Position numbers and translations under genes: made by a program
Assembly (NCBI GenBank): GCA_030435675.1
Contig: CM059624.1
Coordinates: 9,448,769-9,512,768, forward strand
From: Steinernema hermaphroditum
Taxonomy: Eukaryota > Nematoda > Chromadorea > Rhabditida > Steinernematidae
DNA: 64,000 bases
Direction: 5' to 3'
Part shown: positions 41,789 to 52,750 of the stretch, piece by piece
Numbering within the stretch: the first letter of the stretch is position 1
Layout of the letters: each line of letters begins with the position of its first letter
The notes under the pieces: generated by a model
What the model saw: only the letters and a program-made list of their open reading frames with translations
The model's database searches: none
Told to the model about the DNA's origin: nothing

Positions 41789-43296
41789 AAACCCTATAAG
41801 ATAGATTAAACGATGTCACTCCTCAGTAAATGCCCCGATTCCGACTCGGATCATTTTTTCATTTCATTTATTTTGCTATCTCTGTTCACATCGAACGTAG
41901 CGTTCACAATATGACAGCCATTCAGCATACGAAGCTTCATTCCAGCGGCCTGGTAGTATCTTCAGATCGTCCGCCCATCTTATACGAGGTCTTCCACATA
42001 GGCGCTTCGGATCGTCGTAGTCGGTCGATATATTCCATAAAGTGGTTTTCTGAGACCATTTCATCTGTTCCGTTGATAGTTTCTTCGCGTAGTTCCATTT
42101 CCTTCTTCTTGCAGCCTCTTTCCAATCGGACAGCTTCGTTCTTCGTCGTATTTCCTCGTTTTGTACTTTGTCAATTAACCGAATTCCCAATATTCTTCTT
42201 TCCATGCGCTTCTGGGCACATTCGATCCTTTTCCAAGTTGATTTCGTGATTTACGTCCACCTCTTTTTCCTCGCATATCTGGCGATTGACGAACTTTGGC
42301 AAACAGCGACCTTCACTATTTGAAAGAGCGGACAAAACTTACCCTTCAAAACTTAGGACCTGAACTTGATCTGCATTCTGAAAATCCCGCATTCCAGATC
42401 GTTCTGGGACCCGGATAAGAATGCAGATCAAGTTCAGGTCCTAAGTTTTGAAGGGTAAGTGATGTCCACAAGCATTAAAATGGTCTCATTTGTGCACCTA
42501 TGTAATTATCGACGCAGAAAACGGTGTTTTGCGTGGTTTTGAAGCTGTTGGTGAGGAATATTTACAGAATTTGACGGTTAGATAGGTATTCGGCATGGAG
42601 GACTACAATATGACCTTTTTTGACCTTTGTTAATTATGTGGAACGGCCTATAATTTGGGAAACTACCCTGGAACACGGTAGAATGATGAATAATAGCGAA
42701 TCTGAAGCAGAACGAATTCAAAGAACAGAAAAACAACCGATTTTTCATTGGGTGGACGTATCATTTCTGGACAGCAATATAGACCCATAAAAAAAACCAA
42801 ACTTTTTTCCCCAATCTCCAACACTGAACTCCGAACTTTCTATGCTAAGTACCGTTATTTTGTCCGCTCTTTCAAATAGTGAAGGTCGCTGTTTACCAAA
42901 GTTCGTCAATCGCCAGATATGCGAGGAAAAAGAGGTGGACGTATGATTACTGGACACACTGTACTACAGAAGTTTGTAAATTAACGAGGAAAATGTTATC
43001 GGCGGATCTGAAGGAGCATTACATTCGGATAATGGAAAAAGCAGTGAGCGAGAATAGACTAAGACGCGGAAGGGAATCGCTGCGGAACTGTTTTCGATCG
43101 CTCACGCTGCTACGATCCAGAAATGACTCAGGGAATCGCGAATCGTCAAGTTCTGAAGCCGTTCGCGTAGTACAAGACTTTTACAACGACTTATACCGTT
43201 CGGAATTTACCGACTCGGATCAATAAGCAAATTTACCCAATCACACAAAAACAAACTCACAATAAATAATAAAAGGAAAAAGAGATCAGAGGCCGT
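41789..43296. mobile_element. LINE-like remnants with nested inverted repeats
   Basis: Between the two REEP genes. On the minus strand, 42205-41876 reads as the C-terminal end of a non-LTR reverse-transcriptase protein (RRKWNYAKKLS, GRPRIRWADDL). On the plus strand, about 42945-43226 reads as a pre-RT linker region (LKEHYIRIMEKAVSEN, VVQDFYNDLYRSEF) of the same kind of element. An 85-bp segment (42253-42337) is repeated inverted at 42858-42942 with one mismatch seen. Immediately inside the left arm lies a perfect 43-bp inverted pair (42337-42379 and 42418-42460). None of the coding pieces is intact, so these are decayed copies in opposite orientation. The LINE subfamily (RTE-like) is a guess. 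Confidence 0.65.
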
Positions 43297-43890
43297 TCAA
43301 TTCGCCTTCTTGGAACCGGGAGAGGAGGTGTCGATGCGGGCAAGAGCGGGCTCGATGGCCATCTCGTAGAGGATCATGGCTCCGTTGGCGCCTGGAGCGT
43401 AGAGAAGAACGAGGAAGATGACCTTCGCGATCCAGTAAAGCTGGAAGATCCCGCGCATCTCTCCGATTCCGCTGGAAACTTCGATCGTGGAAAAAGTGGC
43501 GAAGATGCACCAGTAGACGATCCACTTGCACACGTCTTCCGTACTTTTCGAGCCGATGTTGATTTTGGACTTCCTCAAGGATCGGACGGCTCTCAAAGAG
43601 GACATCGCCGGGTAGGTGAGTCCCAGAAACAGGTGGATCTGCTGTCCGAGAGAGAAGAGAACGACCACCGTCGTCAGCAGTACCACGGCCAAGTAGAATG
43701 CCTAGAAAAGTGAGGATAATTAGAACAGTACTAGGGAAATTGAGAGAGATACCTTTTCCCGCTTCAGCCCCGTCAGCTGTTCAAGCTTTTCGACGGCACT
43801 TCGGATGGTCGGGTTCTCCTGCGTGTAGAGGAACTGCACGACGGCGTCGTTCATGGCTACCACTGGTCGGGAATTCAGAATTTTATCCAT
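43297..43890 (-). CDS. REEP/DP1/Yop1 family ER-shaping protein, copy 2
   Basis: Second REEP-type gene, converging on copy 1. Two exons (43890-43753, 43701-43297) give 180 residues, with the intron at the same position after GLKREK. It keeps the family layout: VQFLYTQENPTIRSAVEKLEQ, the LTYPAMSSLRAVRSLRKSK loop, CKWIVYWCIFATFSTIEV, and FQLYWIAKVIFLVLLYAPGANGA. The loop between hairpins is longer than in copy 1. The signature is less canonical (TYPAM where copy 1 has AHPAY). The start ATG directly abuts an acceptor (ccttcag), as in trans-spliced genes. Sequence divergence from copy 1 is large, so the duplication is old. Confidence 0.88.
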
Positions 43891-45795
43891 CTGAAGGCAC
43901 TCGAATCGAAAAAACAACTCTACACGAAGAGGTTGTCAAAGAATGGCTCCAAAAGACGTTGAACATGGAGAACGTCGCAACAGAAAGCGCGCATTTGTGG
44001 ACAATCGCGTTAGGACCTTCCGTACTCTTCTTACCCAGCAAACTTTACAGTAATCCATAAGGGCAACCCGAAGGAAACGTTCTTCAAGGCGACCTATTTG
44101 ATCATGATTGGAAGAACTCAGAAAAATTTGCACATTGTTAAGGAAACCCTTATATGGAAATTGTACCTTCTTAACACTTCGAGTTGTAGACGTAACTTCA
44201 GAAGCTAGACCAGTCTATAGACCAGGCCTATGTCTAGAAGTGAGCATCAGACAAAGACCACATGCCGCTGCACAGACATTTGTTTCCCGTTTGAGACAGT
44301 CTAGAATGTGCAACCTCTGCACTTTCCAGAGTGTCACTTCACTCGACAAAACAACGCTGATAGGTCGCTATTTACTTTTTTACTTTTTGCGATATTTTCT
44401 TTTCAAACGCACTCTGCATGTCACCTCCTGCTCTCTTATGTAACCATGCTTCTATGCCTTTGAAACATCGGCCCCCGGCTAAGGTTCTTTGTGAACGTTT
44501 GAGACACCCACAAGGAAGAAGATAATTCGAGATTGTGATTCTCCGTCTGCTTCTTCCCCCACCTGGACCACCTAGGGGACCATCGACCGCTTTTTTCATA
44601 CGTTTGTAGCGCTTCTTCCGGCGATTCGATCGTCACCAAAAGCGACGGAAAGGAATAAAGGACAATAAACCCTGTAAGATAACATTTCCCATCGAAAAAG
44701 CGTTTATGGGTGCGCTAATTGAATGTGGTGGGAGGGTGTCGTCCGAAGGAGGTGTCTCCAAATTGATGGCATTGTCCTTTGAGCCACCGTAGCTGATTAA
44801 TGGGCGCTAGGAGTGCACGGTCAGCGGGAAGGCGAGTGAGTTGCATTCTTCCGAGGCGTTTTCCGAGTACCCTCTGGGAAGCGGCATCGAGAAATGCATG
44901 GACATCTCGCGTGCCGCGGTCATTAGGAATGCACGACGTTTTTGTGGCGCCGCCGCCGGACCGTGCTGCATCGGAGGCGCTGTATCGGAGGCAATTATGG
45001 CCTCGGACATCGCCGACAGGGCTTGTTTGCGCAACGGTTCGTCCGAAGTTGCGAGTCGGGTGTCGCGCCTCGCGATACGCTTCTGCTCAGCTGCTTCCGA
45101 TCTCTGTTTATTTGAGTTTGACGCGTGCTCCGGCGCTTTCGCTGACCTTGATGGCTCCGAAACACGCCGATCGTATCGGCGCCTCGAACTTCGAGGGCCG
45201 TCTGAAGTGCCTCCCGGCGATGATGGATTCCCTTTTGTTTTCCCTGAGAGAATTGTGAAATATCGCATTTCTTATTTTCTTCTCGATGTTCCGAGTCAAG
45301 TACTCCGACTTTATACTTCGGGCCACAATTCTGAGTCTTCCAAGAATAGGCGATCCGTTCCCGTCGACGTGGCGCGTGGACTGAAAGCAAAAAAGGGTCC
45401 GTCGAAAATCTGTTGCATCCTAAGTGGGAAGCGATATCATTGGCATGCGGAGTCGTTTGTTTACAGCAACGATCCTCATCTCGAGTCCAAAACGACCTCA
45501 CAAAAACAACGCCACCCGTGTTCTCCGCGAATTACCGCGCGAAAACTAGTCATTGAGAGCTACACATAATCGCCTCGAGTGGATCTCCTCGAGAGGGAAG
45601 CGTCCTCCGCCAGCCCTCTCCGTTATGCATGCGCGTTGCAAACTGTCGCTTTAATTTATTACCTTTTAGCCTCCGAAAACGCGTGTTGTCACGCTCATTC
45701 ATCACCCTCTTCTTTGCGACATCTTAGGGCGTCAACCGGTCGCCCCAGCGTCGCGCAATAAAATCGTTTCAGAAATGCCGAAGCCCCTTTGAGCG
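43891..45795. other. Divergent region upstream of Kunitz/EGF gene
   Basis: 1.9 kb. Long open frames overlap on both strands at about 44.8-45.6 kb, where the sequence is GC-rich. None shows a recognisable domain, splice context or trans-splice site, and I treat them as chance. No repeat or RNA gene is seen. Confidence 0.4.
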
Positions 45796-48700
45796 ATGCG
45801 GATTCTTGACCTCGCGCTCCTTCAGCTCCTCCTCGGCGCCGCCGCCGGGAGACTCGACTCCGGCGGCACCTCCGCGGACGCCGACGCCAGGAGCCCCTGC
45901 CAGGTACCCTCCGCGTCGTCCGATACCGTAATCCAGGCGGTTTCAGAAGTCGCTGGCGGTGGGAAGCTGCTCGGGGAAGATCCCGCGGTACTACTACAAC
46001 GCCGAGAAGGACCGATGCTTCAAGTTCCACTACAGGTCGGTTGAGGTCACCCAATTAGGGTCGCGTTTAGAGTCTGATTCTAAGTGACATCTTTTCGTGC
46101 TCAAGTAGGAACGCCTACAAATCTCACTTTACTACAGAGGAAAACACCCATAGGGCTCTCTTTCTCTATTCCATCTCGAACCTCTTAATTTTGTTATGTT
46201 AGATTTCTCATAGATCTGATCATGGATCTCCGGGCAACCTTCTTATACGGTCGGTTTAGGCAACCCTCTGTCTTACACTTAGAATCATTTCGCAATGCGT
46301 TTTCATCAAAAATATGAAATGATCCGAACGAAAAAGTCCGCCGAATGTTTCCAATCACTCATCTTCTTCGCTGTTCCCCACAGAGTCACAAAAATGTCTT
46401 TTAATTAATGTCGATCGTTCATCAAAGACGTGCTGTCCACCTAGCGGTTCTTTCAGTGGCTGCGATGGCAACAGCAATCGTTTCATTTCCCGGAAGCACT
46501 GCGTCAAGCGATGCTCCCAGCGACGAATCAAGAAGATCCGACTGAAAAACAAGAAGCCGAAGGTGCCGAAAGTCGAGGCTCCCACAGTCCCCATCCCCAA
46601 AGCGCCGGAGTTGCCGAAACTCACGGCTACGGTAGTGGTGCAGAAGCCGGAGGACGAGTGCGCCAGTTGTCACAGGACGTTCGCGAAGTGTGTGGACGGG
46701 AGCTGCCAGTGCCTTCCCGGCTTCGTCGGCAACGGTCAGGACTGTGCAGGTAGGCGATATATCTTCCAAATGGGATCGCTTCTCCGATTTCGGGGAACCT
46801 GTTCGCAGCCGTTTTTTATGAGTGCGCCCCCGTCTGCAGGTGTTCCGCGTCTGGGCAGAACGACGTTGGTGTTCGGGGCTCATAGATGATCAGCCTTTGA
46901 TGGGTTTCGCAGCGTTTAAGTGTGCGTTTCGGGGAAATATTCGACAAACAATTGTGTCAAAGTTATGTCATGGAACTAAGGGTCCGAAGTTTCGCCGAAA
47001 AACTGTACAGCTCTGCTAGCACATTGCACATTTGACACATTGACGTTTCTCACGAATTCCGAAAATGAGTCCACTTAGCTGTCAGGTGCACAAAATGGGA
47101 AATATTCCGATCCGAAGCGGATCTTTTTTTGCCACATTGTGATGTGAAGATAATTCATCAAAAATTTAAATTCACTCTGTGATGGCATCATACCCATATA
47201 AAATGCATTCAACATTCGGATGACAAAAATTCGTTCAAAAGGACCGAGAAAGAAAGAAAACTCGCACTTCTTTAAGTACAGGCTCAGAGGCCACACGCAT
47301 GACTCACACCCAATGTGTTCACTTTGAGAATCGATTGGGTAAACAGACGAACAAAAACTCCAGAAAAAGTGTGCTGAAGACAAGAGAAAAAGGAAAATGG
47401 ATAGAATCAGGCCACAAGTTCCTTTTTTAGACATAGATGAGTGTGCCGACGACCCTACCCTCTGCCATGAAAAGGCGTACTGTATCAACACGGAAGGCTC
47501 CTACTACTGCGAATGCCAGGTCGGCTACGCGGGAAGCGGCACAAACTGCACTCTGCATGCGGGTAGGCATCCTTTCTAGGAGTGTCCAGGACCTTCTGCC
47601 TAGATATCTGCTCACAGCCTTTCGACAAACGATACCTCCAGCAGTGCGACAAACGTGGCCACTGGGAGATCCGCTTCTACTTCGACGCGGCGGTAAAGAT
47701 GTGTCGCCGTTTCTGGTATGGCGGATGCGCCTACAAGGAGAACCAGAACATCTTCGCCGACGCCCAGGTGGGTACCAGGTGTGGCCAACTCCCAACAAAA
47801 CGGAATTCAGAGTTGCGAATTGCTGTGCGCGACGGAGAACAACTTCCGGATCGACCGTCGCGAGCCGAAGGGGCGCTCGAAGGCGATAAGAAGTGGGAAT
47901 GGGGGTGGTCTGGGGCCTCTGACGATCACTTTTCAGATGATAACATTTGTTTGGACGACTTCGATGAGCGCAAACTTCAGCAGTGCGGGCGGGGGGTGTG
48001 GCAGCCGCGCTTCTTCTTCAACAAGACCTCCGCCCGCTGCGAGATGTTCTGGTTCGACGACTCGTGCCGCCTCGGAGCCGTCGGCTCCGTCTCGAGGAAC
48101 ATCTTCGTGCACAAGTCGACTTGTAGGCGACTCTGTGAAGACGACCCGGGCCAAGCGGTGACCCGAAAGCCCACCATAGGCGTGATCACGGCGTCGCTGA
48201 CGGTGATGACCCCCTCGACCACGGAGGCGCCCTCGAAGGACGTCCTCTGGAGGGAGGAGAAGCTGGCGGACGGCTCGAACGAGATTCCGAGGTCGTCGAC
48301 GCCTCCGGAGAAGGTCGGGGCGGTGGTGTCGATGTTGACGGACAACAAGCTTGTCGAGGAAAAGGACGAGAGTCAGAACAACGTGAGGTTCAGCGAGAAG
48401 TTCAAGATGGATGTTACAGTCGCCGGTGGGTTCGAAGGCACACAACTGAAGTGAATGCATCAGTTAGAAGGATCGTAGACCGATCAGTACAGCAGCTTCC
48501 CATCTAGAGCGTGAAGAGGCCAAAACATCCCTGAATTAGATCACTCTTTTTTTTTTGAGGAGAGTTAGAATGAATAACTTTAGTGGAATGCTTGGACACC
48601 TTCGACCACAACCTCACCCTTTCGTGCTCCGACCCGAACAGCACCCCTAACTGGCAGAACCGCTACTACTTCGACCCCGACAAGCGGCAGTGCGTGATGT

Positions 48701-51401
48701 TCTGGCACGACGGATGTCGGAGCAGAACGCGGAACAGCTTCGAGGACCTGGCGACGTGCCAGTGGAAGTGCGAGGGCCAGCAACCCACCCCGCGAGCCCG
48801 TAAGAACTCGCTCTGATCGGCATCTAAGCGGAGATTAGGTTCCTGCCTGGACAAGTTCGACGTCGCCTACAGGAGCGACTGCAACAACGGCCGATTCGAG
48901 CAGCGATACTTCTTCGACCACAAGACGAAGAAGTGCACCCTCTTCTACTACGGTAGATGCGTCTCCCGGTCGAAGAACATCTTCACCGACCACACGGAGT
49001 GCAAGGAACTCTGCGAGACACCGGGGAAAGAGCTTCTGAGTGGGTGCACTTCCTGGTCGAGAATTCGTCCTTTCGTTCCAGGAGCCTGCACGCAGCCCTT
49101 CGACCGCTCCTACATGCATTCGTGCGCCACCGACGGACAGTTCGTGCAGCACTACTACTTCGACCAGGAGACCGCCACTTGTCGGATGTTCTGGTACGGT
49201 AACTGCCGCGGCTCGAACGAGAACATCTTCCCGACGATCCAAACGTGTCAATGGCTCTGCGAGAGGCGATCGGAGGAGAAGGTTCCAAGTGAGTTCTAAC
49301 CCCCAAACTACAGTACCCTTCCCATGTAGTGCACTGCCTGGACAAATTCGACAAACACTACGAGGATTCATGTGGGGTGGGCGCCTGGAAGGAGATGTGG
49401 TTCTTCGACCACGTCTCCGGGATGTGCAAACCCTTCTGGCACGACGACTGCATCTCCGCCAGCCAGAACATCTTCTCCTCGAAGGAGAGCTGCCAAACGC
49501 TCTGCGAACTCCCAGGTACCGTAGTATTTCCGGACAGGGACACCTCGCATCTTCAGCGCTCCCCTACGTGTCTCCGGCGGGCGAGAGGCACGAAGCGGAG
49601 TCCTTCCGGTGCCTCGAGGAGCGCGCCGTCGGCCACTGCCGCGAGAATCTGCCCGCCTTCGCCTACAACAAGTACACGGGGAGGTGCGAGCCGTTCGCCT
49701 ACTCGGGCTGCGGAGGCAATGGCAACAGATTCCTCACCCTCCAGCAGTGCGAGGAGCTCTGCACCGTCTACAGCCACGTGCTAGGACCCGAGACGGACTG
49801 CTTCCTTCCCCTGAGTGTCGGACAGGGACGCGACGACAACGCCTGCCTCGTTGAGGCTGGGTTCAGGTTCTACTACAACAAAGAATACGGTAGTCGCCAA
49901 TACGGTAGCACAGAATAAGTTCTTTGCAGGTAGATGCGCGCGATTTTGGTACTTCGGATGTGGAGGGAACGGAAACCGTTTCTTCTCTCACTCCACCTGT
50001 GAGCACACCTGTCGACTGACGAAACATCTCGTGGCCACAAGAAGAGAACTGCCGCCAGTTTCCGGTGAGAGTTTGGAATCGGATCTCTCCCTTCAGCCAT
50101 TCCCTCTTTTGCAGCCTGCTTCGAAGGGCTCAACAAAGGAGGCTGTCAGCATGGCGAGGATCGGCCGATGGAGCGCTGGGGCTACACCGGCTCCAAATGC
50201 GAGAAGTTCATGTACAACGGATGTAGAGGGAACGCGAATCGTTTCAGCTCGGCGCACGACTGCCAGAAAGTGTGCGGAAAGCTCATCGCTCCGAACTCAG
50301 GTGAGCTACCGTACCACGACCGTACCGTTCAACTCGCATCAGGAACGTGTGCTCACTGGCCGGACTGGGGAAAGTGCAACCAACTGCGCTACATGTGGTT
50401 CTACAATCTGACTTCTGGAGTCTGCGAGCAGTTCCTCTGGGGCGGCTGCGATGGTAACACGAACCGCTTCTCCACCTTTGAACTCTGCCAGATCACGTGC
50501 GAAGTGCCCGGTGAAGGTAGGGAGGTGCTTTGTCGTAGATGTACCCTACCCCTGCAGACATCTGCCAGGAGAAGCTGGACCGCGGGAACTGGTGCGAGAG
50601 CATGTCCAACCGCTACTACTACCACGCGGCGTCGCGGACCTGCAAGGGATTCCACTACACGGGTTGTGGCAAGAGTCGGAACAACTTCATCCACCTCCAG
50701 GACTGCGAAGACATGTAAGTGCCCTCGGTCCCCGAGAGGGACTACTGTAGCATTGCAGGTGCATCCGGAGGACAAAGACGGCCGCCGACCTGGCGATCTC
50801 CACGGACGGGAACCGCGTGCTCTCTTCCAAATCGGGTTCAGCAAAATGTAGATACTCTGTTCACATCGACTGATGCATGTCGCCGCTTCATTTTACCTTT
50901 CTTTGCCTGTTAAAAGCTTTGCGCTTCACGCGACCACACACAGCGCACTATTCAGACAAGGGCGTCAAGCCAACAGAGAAGAGCCTGATGCGGAGACACG
51001 TAAGGGTGTCCGGCGACTCGAGGAGCTTCATCAAGACAGAGGCGCAGTGGGCCGACTACGGTCAGTGCCTCGGCTTTCGCTACAACGTCAGCGGCGCCTT
51101 CACGCGCCTCAACTCCTACTTGTGCTTGATGGAGGAGAACGGAGTCTGTCAGACGATGGTGGGGCTGAGGAGGCTCGAACCCCCTAACACGCCGCTTTAG
51201 GCGCTCTCCGAGACGAGAGGAGTGGAGAAGTGCCGTGTGCTTCGGCCATGGCGACGTGGCCACCATCTCTACTCCTGGTTCTTCACGGTGAACAGGAAGC
51301 CTTGGAAAAGGACGGCCGAGTTCACGAGGCCCCCCACCGCCAACGACACCGTCGCCACTCTTCTTATCCTGCCGCTCAACGACTGTTTCAACATCTGTTG
51401 A
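45796..51401 (+). CDS. Multi-Kunitz, EGF-containing secreted matrix protein
   Basis: Secreted protein starting MRILDLALLQLLLGAAAGR (signal peptide). Kunitz 1 is split by a 420-nt intron and has canonical spacing 8-15-7-12-3. A Lys/Pro linker and two EGF modules follow (DECASCHRTFAKC; DIDECADDPTLC, calcium-binding type). Six Kunitz-like modules come next (47.6-49.5 kb), each starting C..FD, with 11 residues between Cys 1 and 2. Five more (49.6-50.8 kb) are nearer the standard form. The tail ends LPLNDCFNIC at 51401. Most modules sit in their own exon, separated by short introns. Residue P1 after Cys 2 is rarely basic (an Arg in module 8), so most modules are unlikely to be trypsin inhibitors. 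Nematode proteins with comparable architecture are MEC-1, MEC-9 and MLT-11; I cannot say which, if any, is the orthologue. Confidence 0.82.
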
Positions 51402-51729
51402 CACCAACGCTGCCGATAAAGCCTTTCTTGAGATCTTCGACTTTCAAAGTACATCCGAGGACAGCGTCTCCTAAGATATCCTCTTCTTTATTTACACATA
51501 AGATACAATGGCGCTGCTTTATAGTAAAAGCCGTGAAGATAGGATGTTCAAAAAAACAGAGGAAAAATAGCTCAGTGAAGAGAGGGGCACTCAATGACAG
51601 CCCCAATCCCCCACCCACACACAGTTCTCGATGCCAATCTGACCCGAAAAAGGATCGGAAAAGGACAACCACTCCGGGCTATCCCAATTAACCAACGTCT
51701 ATTTCTGCTGGAAGGGTACTTGGATGGAT
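51402..51729. other. Convergent 3' region
   Basis: 328 bp between the stops of the Kunitz/EGF gene and the small minus-strand gene. AT-rich around 51480-51510, where cleavage signals would be expected. No gene is seen. Confidence 0.4.
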
Positions 51730-52088
51730 TCACACTGCGTACACTTTGGCCTTTTTGGTCTTCTTGTTGAACTCGACGAGCTGCTGCCTCACACGGAAGG
51801 GACTCCGCCAGGAGGGCGCCTTCTCGGACTCCAACTCGAAGTAGTCCTCCTCGGGGTCCCCGCCGGGTCCTGCAATAAAACACAATTATCGTATTGTCGC
51901 GTGGTCTCCTCCTCGTAAATATTATGGCTAATGGGAATTGGGAACGCACCGACGCTTCCCCAGCACGTGCTGGTCAGGGTGCAGATGAAGAGGCAGAGGA
52001 AGAGGAAGATGGCGGCGAAGACGAAGGTGAGCGCGCAAACGAAGAAGAAGACGCAGTTCCGGACGAAGACTTCTGTGATGTGGAACAT
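51730..52088 (-). CDS. Small single-pass membrane protein, unknown family
   Basis: Two exons (52088-51950, 51869-51730) give 92 residues. The N-terminal half is strongly hydrophobic (CVFFFVCALTFVFAAIFLFL) and ends in a Cys-rich turn. The C-terminal half is charged (DPEEDYFELESEK) and Lys-rich, ending KKTKKAKVYAV. An acceptor (ctctttag) lies 20 nt before the ATG. Between them is a three-codon upstream frame whose TGA overlaps the start (TGATG). An alternative reading, in which the acceptor joins a coding upstream exon, would add VIGDVPV before the Met; no such exon was found. I do not recognise the family. It diverges from another small membrane-protein gene at 52463. Confidence 0.6.
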
Positions 52089-52462
52089 CACGGGGACATC
52101 GCCAATGACCTAAAGAGGCCCGTATCGCAAAGTTTAATTAAGCGCCTATAAAAAGGGTCGCATTCCCGCCCATCTGCCGGCAAGCCATAATTGAATAGGC
52201 CCTTAGGCGATCGCCGTCGCGGGCTCCTCCGCGCGACAATTGTTTTGTGGGGGGCGGGTCGTCGAGAGTCTTTAGTGGTCCCCTGACGATACCGGCCGGC
52301 CACAGAGCTGTCCACAGGGACCGTGTAAGTGGGAACATCTCTGCGGAAGCAGACGAAACGCTAAGAATTCATAATCGCCGTGAGAACTCTTTGTTTACAC
52401 GAGGGGCTTATGGCAGAAGTCGGCGCCTGGGCCGGAGTCGCCCTCCAGAGGCGCTAGCCCCG
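52089..52462. other. Divergent region between two small membrane-protein genes
   Basis: 374 bp between outward-read genes, presumably carrying both promoters. No recognisable element beyond the putative acceptors at both edges. Confidence 0.35.
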
Positions 52463-52723
52463 ATGGCCTCCTTCTCGGTGCCCCTCGGCGCCCTCTTCAC
52501 CGGCTTCTTCCTCCTCTCCACGCTTCTCATATGCGTCTGTGCCTACTGTACCAGTGTCTCCGCGTTCTTCGTGCGTCTCTTCTGCCCGAAACCCTCGGAG
52601 GAAGATTTCGTGCACGACTACGTCCTTGTCCCGACCCTCGACCACCACTCGGCTCACATCTGGGCCAACCCCAACGCCCAGGGGAGTCGACCTCCCTCGC
52701 CCTGCTTTGTCTCCACTGTTTGA
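52463..52723 (+). CDS. Small single-pass membrane protein, unknown family
   Basis: Uninterrupted 86-codon frame. MASFSVPLGALFTGFF and LLSTLLICVCAYCTSVSAFF form one membrane segment close to the N-terminus. A cytosol-like tail follows (KPSEEDFVHDYVLVPTLDHH), ending SPCFVSTV. An acceptor-like ccctccag lies 14 nt upstream of the ATG. Its stop is only 27 bp from the stop of the convergent GRL gene. Codon use is GC-rich like its neighbours. The family is unknown; the call as a gene rests on the clean membrane topology, the trans-splice-like site and a fitting gap between genes. Confidence 0.5.
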   Translation: MASFSVPLGALFTGFFLLSTLLICVCAYCTSVSAFFVRLFCPKPSEEDFVHDYVLVPTLDHHSAHIWANPNAQGSRPPSPCFVSTV

Positions 52724-52750
52724 ACACTTCGTTTTATTAAATACTTTGGT

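Noticed and set aside
44841..45569. 242-codon plus-strand frame, with a 168-codon frame on the other strand
   Set aside because: No domain, no splice or trans-splice context, and both strands are open in a GC-rich stretch, which points to composition rather than coding.
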